From Mytilinidion resinicola (taxonomy: Eukaryota; Ascomycota; Dothideomycetes; Mytilinidiales; Mytilinidiaceae), in NCBI RefSeq assembly GCF_010093595.1, contig NW_022985461.1, forward strand, positions 590,999 through 654,998: a DNA stretch of 64,000 nucleotides. The letters are read 5' to 3'. The position numbers and the translations under genes were made by a program. Below, in pieces: positions 53,680-64,000 of this stretch. The notes beneath the pieces were generated by a model. It was not told the origin of the DNA, ran no database searches, and saw nothing but the letters and a program-made list of their open reading frames with translations. Position 1 is the first letter of the stretch. Each line of letters opens with the position of its first letter.

Positions 53680-54777
53680 ATGGGTCAAACCCGATCACCG
53701 AGCCGAACCGAGGGCAAAGACTTCATACTCCAGCTTCCAAACGAGCTTCTTGTTGAAATTTTCATCCTGAGCATCCTGGGAGCAGCCAATTACTGGGGTT
53801 TCTTTTCGGAAACCTGCTATCCGGCTTGGCAGAAGTTGTCGGGGGTCTGTACGCGTTTCAGCGCGATCGCGAAAGACTTGCTCTACAAGAACGTGTCATT
53901 ATACCCAGCATATGATCCTTACATGATACCACCCTGCCGAGATGTAAACCTTCTTCGACAACGCTTATGCGAGAATCCTGAGCTCGCTTTGCTTTGCAGA
54001 ACCCTCGAGATTTATGTTATTGACGATGGCGATGAAGCCTGCGTCCCTCCCCATACAGATGCCGGCCTTCTTATGAGCTTCAAGAATGCGCGGAGAGCCA
54101 TCCTGCACGGCACTCCTGAATTCTCGGCAAGAGGTATAGATATGCTGCCTGAGACGTTGCATGCGTTCCCGGCACTCACCGAGCTAGTGCTGCTTGGCAT
54201 CAATATCAATGACTTACTCATCCTGGATCTTCCGCACCTTCGCACTTTGAGAGTCCCCGGACCTATACGTAGGTTTAAGCGCATCAAATCCGGGCTTCCT
54301 GGCGCTTCTTACAGTCGGGGCTCCTCTTCAATTACTACGCTTGAGTTGCCCTTGCAGAAAGACAAGTTCGACAGTATCGCCGAACTTGCGAGGTGGCCCA
54401 AAGCTCTTGAGCATCTCGACTTTTACAACCGCGACGATCTGCAGCGTCGTAACATGGATTGGTCTCAGCGGGATATGGATCGACTGCAAACCATATTAGA
54501 CACCCAACGCTTATCGCTGAAAAGCCTCCGTATCGGAATAAACAAAGGAAGCTGCGTCTACGGCATCCAGGACACGACGGGCATTAGTTTCAATTTGGAT
54601 TTTAGCAAATTTCCGGCCCTCGAAAAGATCCGCTTTGCCCCATGGTCGTCGAGCACACCTAGCAATCTCTCTTTACCTCCATTACTACATAACTCACCTG
54701 GACACTCACCAGAGATTGCATGGATGCGCACGAAGTGGGAGAAAGAGGTTGAGAGTCGGGAGTGGACTCGACCCTGA
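53680..54777 (+). CDS. F-box protein, intact
   Basis: A single 365-residue frame. Residues about 14-60 form an F-box (FILQLPNELLVEIFILSI ... WQKLSGVCTRFSAIAKDLLY), which would bind Skp1 and make this the substrate receptor of an SCF ubiquitin ligase. The rest has the weak leucine-rich pattern usual in fungal F-box proteins (LLCRTLEIYVID, LPETLHAFPALTELVLLGI, LDLPHLRTLRVPG, ITTLELPLQ, WPKALEHLDFY, LKSLRIGI) and ends EKEVESREWTRP. It is the functional partner of a tandem duplication whose first copy is dead. The substrate is unknown. Confidence 0.85.
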   Translation: MGQTRSPSRTEGKDFILQLPNELLVEIFILSILGAANYWGFFSETCYPAWQKLSGVCTRFSAIAKDLLYKNVSLYPAYDPYMIPPCRDVNLLRQRLCENPELALLCRTLEIYVIDDGDEACVPPHTDAGLLMSFKNARRAILHGTPEFSARGIDMLPETLHAFPALTELVLLGININDLLILDLPHLRTLRVPGPIRRFKRIKSGLPGASYSRGSSSITTLELPLQKDKFDSIAELARWPKALEHLDFYNRDDLQRRNMDWSQRDMDRLQTILDTQRLSLKSLRIGINKGSCVYGIQDTTGISFNLDFSKFPALEKIRFAPWSSSTPSNLSLPPLLHNSPGHSPEIAWMRTKWEKEVESREWTRP

Positions 54778-54976
54778 TGCGGACGATAGACTTAAAAGCA
54801 TGCAATGCGACTTGTGTGCGATGAAATTGGAGATTAGTTGATTGCGGTTATACAAGAATTGCGCGCGGGCCCACGATCACGAGTTCCATAACGGAACGTG
54901 TTTGATGATGCAAATAGTCACTTACTATGAAGTGTTGCACGGCGATAAGCTAGTAATACTCAAATGACAGAGACGC

Positions 54977-56227
54977 TCACAGCCTCGACTTCCCACCCCT
55001 CGCCAAACGTTGATGACTCTGCGAAAACGTATCATCCGCAAAAGCGCTTGCTGTACTCAAATCCAAGGCCAGACAAAACGCCGCAACCGTCTCCGCCAAC
55101 GCGAACTTCTTCCCAGGCCCGAAACACCCAATGATCTCGAGCGTCTCTTTCTGACTCTCATACCCCGTCCCGCCTCCCATAGTTCCAACCACCATACACG
55201 GGAAATACATACTAACCGTCAAATCCTGCGTCTCAGGGTCAATCTCATGGCTCAAATGCGAGAACCCACCCTCCAACACACTCGCCACATCCTGCCCACA
55301 CGCAATAAACATTGCCGCCATAACATTCGCCGTATTGATCGAATTGCCCATCCCCCCATTCCTTATCATTCCATCACGCGCAATATCCATCGTCCTATGC
55401 AACGCAGCAGTACTACATTTCAGCACCTTCTTACATACCTCATTCGTCAGCGTCGCCCACGCCATAACCTTCACACCCCTCCCCAACTCATGCACATTCC
55501 CCCACGCCATCTTCTTATCCGGCGCAAAGTGGCCCTCGAGCTGGTACCCGATAACCTTCGCCTCCTTCGCGCCCTCGCTCTTCAAGAACGCCTTGCAAGC
55601 AGTATGTGTCGCGATCGTCGTCATGTTCTGCCCGCACGCATCGCCCGTCGTGTAGATCATCTTCACATGTACCGCTTTCCCGATGATATGCGGCACGATC
55701 TTCACCAGCTTGCAGAACCGAGAGGTCTTCTCCGCCGTCTCTCTGAACTGCCCTTCGAGCTCTGGAACACGTTCATAGAACGCGACCGCGTCGTCCACGG
55801 TCCCAAAGAAGAACACAGGTGCACGCGACATGCCTTCAGCTAGCGCAGCGGCTTTGACGCCGCCACAGAGTTGCAGAGCTTTGCAGCCACGAGAGCAGCT
55901 GGCGACGAGGGTGGCTTCGAGGGTTGCCAGGGGCGCGCTGACGGGGGCGCGCTGGTGGCGGCCGGTGATGGTGAGGGGGCCGGCGAGGCCGAGGGGGACT
56001 TTTGTGAAGCCGATTTGGTTTTCAATTGCGATGGACGGCGTTGGATTTGTTTTGGTGGGTAGAGGGGTAGGCATGATTTTGCTGGGTGGTGGTGTCGGTG
56101 CTGTTCCCCTCCAGCCCAGGATTTCTAGTCGGTCTTGAGTCTTCGGGCTCATGAGGAAGTTGCTTATTGCTGAGGGGGTGTCGGTGTGATGGTGTTCGAG
56201 ATAGAGGTGGAGGAGATCTAAGAGCAT
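54977..56227 (-). CDS. HMG-CoA reductase homologue, short soluble form
   Basis: A single 416-residue frame from ATG 56227 corresponding to the catalytic domain only. It has no membrane or sterol-sensing part, which the main fungal Hmg1-type enzyme (about 1,000-1,200 residues) carries. Visible motifs: ENQIGFTKVPLGLAGPL (69-84), ATLEATLVAS with the catalytic Glu at 104, TGDACGQNM (194-202), APDKK (235-239; Asp237, Lys238), IACGQD (308-313; Asp313), VGTMGGGT and SQSHQRLARGG with His 405. All four catalytic positions are therefore kept, although the flanking sequence is diverged (HFAPDKKMAWGN instead of YCTDKKPAAINW). It would reduce HMG-CoA to mevalonate with NADPH in the cytosol. It may be a secondary-metabolism or statin-tolerance paralogue, but no cluster partner is adjacent. 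Confidence 0.88.
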   Translation of the reverse strand: MLLDLLHLYLEHHHTDTPSAISNFLMSPKTQDRLEILGWRGTAPTPPPSKIMPTPLPTKTNPTPSIAIENQIGFTKVPLGLAGPLTITGRHQRAPVSAPLATLEATLVASCSRGCKALQLCGGVKAAALAEGMSRAPVFFFGTVDDAVAFYERVPELEGQFRETAEKTSRFCKLVKIVPHIIGKAVHVKMIYTTGDACGQNMTTIATHTACKAFLKSEGAKEAKVIGYQLEGHFAPDKKMAWGNVHELGRGVKVMAWATLTNEVCKKVLKCSTAALHRTMDIARDGMIRNGGMGNSINTANVMAAMFIACGQDVASVLEGGFSHLSHEIDPETQDLTVSMYFPCMVVGTMGGGTGYESQKETLEIIGCFGPGKKFALAETVAAFCLALDLSTASAFADDTFSQSHQRLARGGKSRL

Positions 56228-56845
56228 GGGAGCTGGAAAAAACTAAGATGGAGGATATGAGAACGAGAGGGGGTATGAGGTAAGTCGGTCCCTTCGCGAT
56301 ATCTCAGCTTCGGCGTCGCTGGCCCACTAATCCGCATTAGTGATTTAGAAAGAGTAGATCCACAACTCCACACCGCCATACAGAATCGCTATTAGACCTC
56401 TGAGATCTGATGGCACAGCGCCTCAAACACATTGATGTCGACGGCGTGTGTAACCCAGCGAATCCCCTCAGATGCGCATCTCTTTGCAGCTTCAACCGAG
56501 CTCACTTATTGTGGACTGCCTCTGCCAGCTCATCAATCACAGAAGATCTTGGAACAACCAGTTGTCGCACAGGCCTTGATTGGAGGGGTTCCGCGAGGAC
56601 ATCGCGAGCTTAGCGATAGTGGTGGGTCTAGCGTGGAAAGGTATTGCCGATTGGAGATCGATTTGTCGGAGATCTGGCGGGAGCAGACCGCCGTGCACCA
56701 ACCAGATCGCATCGGGGCGTGTGGATACGGACCATTGCATTGCTGAGCCTAACTCGGCCCTTCTTTGTGTTCAATTTTCAAATGCGTACGTCCGCTAATC
56801 CAGATCAGACGACGGGGAAAAGCGGTTGTCAATATTCCTCTTGCC
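56228..56845. other. Intergenic region, nothing supported
   Basis: Short frames at 56.4-56.8 kb on both strands lack recognisable motifs. This is the shared 5' flank of the HMG-CoA reductase homologue and the next plus-strand gene. Confidence 0.35.
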
Positions 56846-57550
56846 ATGCATTCTGATATGATATTCTCTTCTGCCTACGACGAGTACGAGGAAGCTCTGA
56901 AAAAAAAACATGGCCTCGACAAGGTCGCCATTTGCTCATTCAAAGTCCGCGTCGACACGCCCGACGAGTACCGAACCGGCGTCGTCTACCCAGGCGAGAT
57001 TACCGGCATTACTGATGCGTCGTCCCGCGCCATCATCGACACGAAACCTGCGCGAGCTGCTCGTGCTGCTGAACATCAGGCCGGCAACAACTCTCTCCCA
57101 GCTGCTTCTTCCCGCGCAACCGCTCTGGACAGCACGACTCGACCAGTGGTCACGCCTTCGAGGCCTATCAACAAACCCAACCAGCCCAAGGAGCGACCAG
57201 TAGTACCAGCAGACCAGTCAATTCATGTCAAACCCATGCAGCTACGCCCCGAATGGCACGCCCCTGTTATCAGCCTCCACCCCGTGGCCCGCTTCGCGCA
57301 GCGGCGAGATGAGGGCAAGGGTAAAGCCAAGGAAGTCGAGGAAGACGATGCTCCCATGGCTGCGCCGCTCGAAAGTCGAGCCGGAGACGCCTCCGAGCCG
57401 ACAACTCCTCCAGCTGAGGAATACGCCGCCTCCGAGCAGGAGACCACGCCCAAGGACAATGACCCATCTGAAGAGGTCACACATACTGAAGTCGACGCCG
57501 CACGCCGTCCTCTGTTCGGTCTGTATTCAGTCGGCAAAATCCCCTACTAG
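56846..57550 (+). pseudogene. Unknown protein whose 3' part is lost in the RIP block
   Basis: The frame from ATG 56846 gives 234 residues: a folded-looking N-terminus (SSAYDEYEEALKKKHGLDKV, VRVDTPDEYRTGVVYPGEI), then a long disordered, Pro/Ala/Glu-rich part. The TAG at 57548-57550 is probably not the original end. The same frame continues KEVIPNNNKFLPEPLKQLEKL, then meets TAA/TAG codons at about every 10-20 codons (57,614, 57,644, 57,662) while staying protein-like to about 57,850. Every stop there can be derived from CAA or CAG. No family is recognised. Confidence 0.5.
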
Positions 57551-58415
57551 AAGGAAGTTATTCCTAATAACAACAAGTTCCTCCCGGAACCCCTAAAGCA
57601 GCTAGAAAAGCTATAAAAGCTAGGTAAGCAGAAGGGCAGGCCTTAAGCCGCCTTTAAAACCCTTTAGATCGACTATAAACCCCTATATAAAGCTATAATA
57701 GTTTATTTAAAGATATTTAGGAACTCTAAAAACCTTATAAATTTTATACTTTACTTTAAATTCTATTTTATTACTACTAAAAACGGATTTTAGCGCTAGG
57801 AATATAAGCGGCTAGATATCCGCTTTAGGGCTTAAAATATCGGCTAAGTAGATAATACTAAGCAAACGATACCGGCTTAATAAACAGCGTAGGTTATAAA
57901 AATATATTAGCTGTAAAGCATATTTTAATACTTATAAAGCTTTTTCCGTATTTTTTAAAAAATTATTTTACTAAGTTAATAGCCGAATTAACGGACGATA
58001 ATATACTATACTTTATCTAGCTAAGCTAGAATTTACTAATACTATAGGCTAGCGGCGTTTAAAGTACTAATAATATTTATAATATTAAAGGTTATATTTA
58101 TAAGCTTTTTTATAAAGTTTTATATTAGCTAAACTAGTTTTTTATTTTAGTTTAAAGTAAAAATCTAACTATAGAAATATATTATAACCCGTAATATAAA
58201 CTACCTAAGTATAGAAGTATTTATAGAAATAAATAAATAAATTAGACTAATTATATAAAACTAGGTTATAGAACTAAAAAAAACACGTATTAAATAAATA
58301 GGTATCCTATTTTCTACTATAGGCTATTAGTAGATAGGAATAATTTAGAAAAATATTATAGGAATAAAAGTTTATATAATAGCTTAAAAAGCTTAAAGCT
58401 ATAATATAATCTATA

Positions 58416-60238
58416 AGTTAGTAGCCCGTATAAGCTAGTAGCCCACCTAACTTAACACGCAACGCGTTGTTTAATAACCACCCTAATAGCAGCACTATAA
58501 TAATAAAAAGCTATTTTTTAAAAAGGTAAAGTTATTTTAGGCGTTTAAGCCTATAAAACCAGCTAAATTATATTTTTCTAAGGCGTTAAAAAACTATATA
58601 ATATACCTAGAAAAACGGTTATGCGTCGCGCCTATAGTATTCCTCTATAACACGGTGCTATTTCTAAAAATCGCCGTTTTACACCTATATAAAAAAAGGT
58701 TTTTATATAGAGGATTTTGTTAATAAACTAGTATAGTATACCGCCCTGTATTACTACTATACAGCAGATAGCTAGTATTCTAGCTAGCTAACGCGTTATA
58801 TAGAATACCCCTTTTACTATCGGCTAGAACTAGGTGCGAAATTTTATTAGCCGCTATAATAACCTAAAATCTAAATTTAATCGTAAATACGACTATTAGC
58901 GTGCTAAATACGAAAATCCTGTGCTTATTCGGGCCTAGTTTAAACGCGTGTAAGATATTAAGATATAATATAGAATTTTTAATAAAAACACCTAGAATTT
59001 TAATAAGACCGGCTGCTAAATAGGTGTTATTATAACTGCCCGGGTTATTACTAAAATAGACTGTGCCGGCCGGCCTAGAACTATATAGCCGGGCAATTAA
59101 GAATAGGTTATAATTATCGAATATATTAATATAATAGGGGTTGAAATTCCACCTCTAGTTATTTTTAAAGTAATAATATACTAAGCCGCTTAGTATAAGG
59201 TTATTCTAAAGGAATAGTTAATCGGTGTTAGTAAAAATAGCTAGACAATAAATAAAATTGGCCTTACCTAGCTAAAACTATTCTATAAGTATATAAAAAA
59301 TCGCATAGTTAGCACGCATCGGATACTTATATTAGACGGCTATAATAGCTATATAAACCCCGAATTCGACTAATTCTGCCTAGATTATAATATTATTATT
59401 GTCTATATACCTGCATATTTATCGCATTTACTGCAGCCCCTAGATATTAGCTATTTCTCCGTGCTAAAGCGGTTCTATAAACGCCTAGTTAAATAGATTA
59501 TAGGCTATAGTATTAACTATATTAATAAACACGAATTCCTACCTATATATAGGCAGGCTAGGCAGAAGGCACTATATACAGGCAATATACGGGCGGGATT
59601 TACAGCTACTAGCCTAGTTCTATATAACCCCGATTATATACTATTATTACTGCATGCCGGATATTACACGCCGCTACCCCCCTTTCTATAGCTATAATTA
59701 AATAAATCCTAAACAGCCGAAACACCTTATAATATCGCTGAGCTATAAAAGCAGACAGCTCTGCTAAAGCGCTATTACTAGCGGCGTATATATAGCCTAT
59801 AAAGTCTAGCAGAACAGGCCCTTAGCTAAATTATTAAGGCGTGCGAAATAGTAATATTAAACGCCGTGCTGCTTATAAGCGAAAATAAAAAGCTGCGTAT
59901 AGAAAATTAGCGCTAGAAATAAAAGAAGGTAAGGAAGCGCATATATATAGCTAGAAAGGGTATTCTATTAGGTAAAAAAGCAGCCGATCGTGTATAACCT
60001 GTATAGGAAGGGGCAGCAGAGAAGGCAGTAAAGCTACCGGCTAAGCGGCCATAGCAAGCAAAACCTAGGTATAGTATATGCGAATTAATAGAATATAATA
60101 TATATATATACCCTAGGCAGCAGGCAGCTAGCTAGTATATAGCTGTATTAAATATATTTGTTTATAGTAGAGTAATTCGGAATATTTAGCCTTAGTAGCG
60201 TGGTTAGGTAGGCTACTAGCTTATGCGGGCCACTAACT
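58416..60238 (+). mobile_element. Pogo/Fot1-like DNA transposon, RIP-inactivated
   Basis: 1823 bp with inverted ends AGTTAGTRGCCCGYATAAGC, continuing TAGTAGCCYACCTAAC, flanked by TA on both sides (target duplication of the Tc1/mariner superfamily). The plus-strand relic transposase reads NFNKTGC.IGVIITARVITK, AGRPRTI.PGN.E.V (59.0-59.13 kb), then LILDGYNSYINPEFD (about 59,330), IIIVYIPAYLSHLLQPLD and SYFSVLKRFYKR. This is the DDE domain of pogo/Fot1 elements. The first catalytic block, normally DETG, is NKTG, both changes being G-to-A. Numerous stops make it dead. Confidence 0.85.
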
Positions 60239-60329
60239 TATAGATTATATTAAGCTAAAAAAGCGGCTTAAAAGGCTTAAGGCTGCGAGCTATATAAGTA
60301 AAAAGTTTTTTAAAATAGTACTTATAATA

Positions 60330-61080
60330 CTATATTAATTACAGGTAGAATAATTAGGTATTACTACTACTAATAGCCTAGTTCGCCTATAATAGTATAT
60401 TTATAGAAATAATAAAAGTATTACCCTTTTTTATAAACTATAGTTTTAATCTAAAGGCGTATTAAAAACCCTAACTTAATAGTATAAAGGCCTAGAGGGC
60501 ACTATTATTAGTTAAAAATATTAAGAAGCTATAGAGGCAGCTTTTAATAGATATCTAATTCCTAATACTAAGGTTAGTAAGATATTATAATTAATACTAG
60601 AGTATTATACTAACCTTTAAAAGGGGGGATAGAGTCTACCTACTCTATAAAAATATTAAAATAAAATAACTAAGTATAAAGTTAGACTATATAAAAATTA
60701 GACTATTTAAAATATAGAATATTATTAGCCTAGTAAACTATAAGCTTAGGCTACCTAATAGAATAAAAATACACCCAGTTTTCTATATATTACTACTAGA
60801 ACCTATACTACCTAATACTAAGCTAGAAAATAATATTAAGGTTAATAATAATAATAAATATAAGGTTAAGTAAATCCTAGATTCCTAATAGTATAGTTAG
60901 TAAAAAAAGTACCTAATTAAATAGAAAAAATACAGCACCTTTAAAAATATATAAAAACCGGTTAAAAGTTTAGCAAACTATTAAAAACTCCTATAGTAGT
61001 TTTACTGCTAGAATCTAGAATAGCCTAAAAAGATAGTAATAGTATACTATTTAACTAGGAAAAATTAAAAAAATCCGGAG
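60330..61080 (+). pseudogene. Ty3/gypsy integrase C-terminus and chromodomain relic
   Basis: In one plus frame: FAYNSIFIEIIKVLPFFINY (the conserved end of the integrase core), then GDRVYLLYKNIK, KLDYIKIRLFKI, VNYKLRLPNRIKIHPVFYI and LLLEP. Then comes ILDS...KYLIKWKKYSTFKNI.KPVKSLANY, a chromodomain of the chromovirus clade. The frame is riddled with TAG/TAA stops. Confidence 0.85.
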
Positions 61081-64000
61081 GTAGAGTGCTACTGCTTTAT
61101 AATTAAAATATATAGTAATAGAAGGAACGGCTAGTAGTGCCTAGTATACCCTAGAAAAAAAAAAATACCTAATAGTTTCTAAGGTAGAAGGTAAGCCTTC
61201 CTGCTTAATATGCTTTTATTTTTTCTACTTAGCCTCTTTCCGATTATTTTCCTTAAGCTTTTCTAAAGTTTTAAACCTATAACGTATTATCTTTTTACTA
61301 TACTTATACAGCAACTTTTTTTAAAAATCTAGATAATCTAGCTTTACTATAGCCGCCTTTAAAGTTATATAAGTTTCTAACTTTTTATAATAAAGTTTAT
61401 CCTTTTTATAGGCTAGTTTCCGCTCTAGAAAAGTTAGCTAGAATATAATTATAAGTAATAGTAGACTATAACAGCTTATAGGTAGCTGCTAAAATGCCAG
61501 TAATATTATAGTTTAATTATTGCGCCCGAATACAGGCTATATAATAATCTAAGTTAAATATAGAAACTATATATAATAAACCCTAAAACTTATACTAAGA
61601 ATAAGGTATAACTTTTAAACTAAACGCATTAATATAATTAGTAAGTATAAAATAGCTTTCTTATTTCTTAGCTTTTAAAGCGTTAGATATTATAAAAAAA
61701 GAAATAGAGTAGTATAATACTAGCCTAGTAGATAGGGCATTGCTAGCTACTTATTTAAAACCCCACCACGGAAATATAAACCACCTAAGCGCAGAGGCAC
61801 TTATAGAAATAAATAAATAAATCGGACTAATTATATAGAACTAGGTTATAGAACTAAAAGGAATATATATTAAATAAATAGGTATTCTGCCTTCTACTAT
61901 AGGCTATTAGTAGATAGAAATAATCTAAAAAAATATTATAGGAATAAGGGTTTATATAATAGCTTAAGAAGTTTAAAAGTATAAGTATAGTAAGCGCTTA
62001 AGGAACTTAAGGCTATAAGCTAAAGAAGTAGCTTAAAAGGCTTAAGGCTGCAAGCTATATAAGTAAAAGGTTTTTTAGAACAAAGCTTTTATATATAAAA
62101 ACGCTTCTTTATATAAATAGAAACCTTATATTTAACTTAAAACTTTAATACTACCTATTAGAAATAATAACCCCGTTTTATATTTTAATTAATTATTGCC
62201 TTACCTTTTAAAAACTATTACACCCTAATAATAACTTAACCTATACCCTGCCTTAGTATATAATACTTAGAAGGTATAGAAAAAATAACCTATTATAAAA
62301 TAGTTAAAATACTTAATATTCTATTCTAATACCGCAAATTTAACCCTTACTAAAAGTTCTAGAAAAAGCTAAGTAACTATAATAGTTATTTTCCCGGCCT
62401 TAGTAATTTAGTAGTATAAAATCTATAACTATCTATTATAGTACTAGTATAAATAAGTTTTCCTATATTTTATAAGTTTAAAACTGTAATAGCAGTATAT
62501 ATAGTTAATTTATATAAGGTAAACTAAGCTATAATAAATTTTTAGTGCGCGACTGCTTTTATAATACTAATTCCCTTTATTAAAAACTTTTTAAAAATCC
62601 TTATTATTATTAATTATTATTATTAAGGCTCCGGATAAAAGTAAGTATAAATTAGAGCTAATATATATAAAAAAGCTACCTAAGCTTACTTATAGAGATT
62701 TAATTAAATTTTAGTATAGTATAAATACTATAATAGAAAATAAACTATAGAAAGTAATAGTAGTTAATAACTTTTTAGTTTTACCTTTAGATTTTATTAC
62801 TTTAGAAGCCCACCGCCTATTTAATAAAAAAATAGGAGCACTTATAAATATTCTATTTAATATTCTACCTATTAGCCTGCTATTAAGTTTATAGCTAGAA
62901 AAGGGTTATATTACTATTAATAAGGTTGTATAAAGAAAAAAAAGGCTTTAGCTATAAGCCTGCTATATAGTTAAGCGCGCGCTAGTAGAACTTTAGGCGG
63001 CGGAAAAACCTTTAGCCCGCGATTACGTAATATTTATATATATAATAACCTGCAGCCTTAATAACTACTAAGAAAATACTAAGGAATAATATAATATATA
63101 CCTTTTTTTCTAAAAACTAAGCTTTTATAAAAATATAAATATAAAAAAAAACTTACTATATAAACTTATATAGTAGATAGCTAATATAGGTATAGCTTTA
63201 TATATAAATAGAGCTTGCTAATAAAACTATATAGGTAGGCGTTTTTAGTTAAATTAATTCTACTATTTAATAGTAGTATAGGATTTTAGGGTATATTAGA
63301 CTATTATAATAATATAGTAATATTTTAGTAGTTCTACTAAGTAGGTAGTACCTAGTTCTTTAGTTTAATAAAATAAGCTAGTAGTTTAGGTTTCTAAAAG
63401 TTATAATATATTCTATAAGTAAGCTATCTACCTATTAACCTATAGGTAAAATATATTATAGTATATGCTATATTATAATTTAAAACTAAACCGTGCGCTG
63501 CAATAATATAATTTAGAAACGAAAATTAAATTATACTATAGTAAACCCTAACCGAATTTACTAGTTCTAACGCTGCAGGTAAGTTATTAACTATTACGCA
63601 TTAAATACACTATTCGGATTAATAATATAATTGTTAGATTATATTATCGTCGTCGCGTTAGGGTAGTTAGGGTTGTAATAATATTTATAGCTGTGCGCAG
63701 CAATCGCAGTTAAGGCGCGAACGTAGAAAGGTAGTTAAGTACCTAAAGTTCGTAATAGATATAGTTGTTGCAAGCTATTTATAAGCCCTAAATACCCGGA
63801 AATTAGGACCTACTATACTACTAGTTGCACCCAGGTATATAAGGTTATAGATAGATTTTCTAGATATATAGTTAAGTAACAGGTATAATAATTTAGGTAG
63901 CTAAGAGCAGAAGGCGTTAGAAAGGGTTTAAGTAGCGGTGAGAGTAGTTAAAAGCACGTCCGGCCGCTATTAACACGGCGATTAACACGTTTATTAATTA

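Larger units (their letters stand above)
58190..62085 (+). mobile_element. Gypsy retroelement remnant with diverged LTR-like direct repeats
   Basis: 58,190-58,400 repeats at 61,770-61,985 (shared words TTATAGAAATAAATAAATAA, TACTATAGGCTATTAGTAGA). The continuation 60,255-60,312 repeats at 62,030-62,085 (AAAAGGCTTAAGGCTGC.AG). I read these as two LTRs of one element, the left one split by the pogo-like insertion. Between the right part of LTR 1 and LTR 2 lies only the 3' end of the polyprotein, so gag, protease and most of RT are deleted. Confidence 0.65.
57600..64000. repeat. AT-rich, RIP-mutated isochore with nested transposons
   Basis: Composition changes abruptly near 57,600 to a TA-dominated sequence that extends to the window edge. 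CpA and TpG are rare, TpA is very frequent, and CpG words (GCGC, CGCG) survive, as expected of RIP acting on CpA. No intact gene lies inside. Recognisable contents are the pogo-like and gypsy relics listed separately; 62.1-64.0 kb holds only unassignable decayed sequence. Confidence 0.88.

Noticed and set aside
63540..63690. CCCTAACC and TTAGGGTAGTTAGGG words suggesting telomere repeat
   Set aside because: Only isolated, non-tandem units within RIP-mutated sequence; no array, so not a telomere.

Overview
The window reads as nuclear DNA of a filamentous ascomycete (Pezizomycotina); the order cannot be fixed from sequence alone. Reasons: short GT-AG introns with CTAAC-type branch points, HET-domain genes, a fungal HNH-domain relic, F-box singletons, and a sharply bounded AT-rich block (about 57.6-64 kb) in which CpA/TpG are depleted and TpA is in excess while CpG survives, the signature of repeat-induced point mutation (RIP). 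No rRNA, tRNA or CRISPR array was found.

Layout. 1-500: HNH relic cut by the window edge. 1.56-4.9 kb: two divergent HET genes, the minus-strand one dead, the plus-strand one intact. 5.6-6.0 kb: coiled-coil gene with an internal TAG. 6.84-7.76 kb: non-autonomous hAT-like element with 8-bp target duplication and a nested LTR-like insertion. 8.6-14.1 kb: two tandem coiled-coil/cysteine-motif paralogues ('family A'), each frameshifted. 15.66-16.45 kb: the housekeeping Golgi GTPase gene arl1 in five exons. 38.5-39.7 kb: an O-methyltransferase. 52.1-54.8 kb: tandem F-box genes, the first dead. 55.0-56.2 kb: a short soluble HMG-CoA reductase homologue. 56.8 kb: a gene whose reading frame runs into the RIP block. 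58-62 kb: a RIP-ruined gypsy retroelement with a pogo/Fot1-like transposon inserted in its LTR.

The most unusual part is 17.9-51.3 kb. It holds at least nine related or co-clustered genes for putative nuclear proteins of unknown function. 'Family B' (17.9, 41.0, 44.7 and 47.5 kb) has a SAP-like N-terminus and a roughly 100-residue helical module containing a YELRPL-like motif. 'Family C' (22.2, 26.0 and 29.0 kb) has a basic NLS and a GGPK...W module followed by two SAP-like helical repeats. 'Family CD' (30.6, 32.6 and 50.0 kb) adds a second module (KYRAM...RDWLI.RAVTDEWAE.IP) and a CxxC motif. Several members are disrupted. All seven in-frame internal stops that I could place in family frames (B, CD and the 5.6 kb coiled-coil gene) are TAG. 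That is compatible with CAG-to-TAG RIP decay, and also with the UAG-to-UGG A-to-I mRNA editing known from sexual tissue of filamentous ascomycetes. hAT-like elements lie directly upstream of two of these genes, and a remnant of the same subterminal sequence lies upstream of a third.

No joint function can be proven. Shared basic/NLS segments, SAP-like helices, AT-hook sequence in a nearby element and acidic tails suggest a rapidly evolving set of chromatin- or DNA-associated proteins in an accessory, transposon-rich region.
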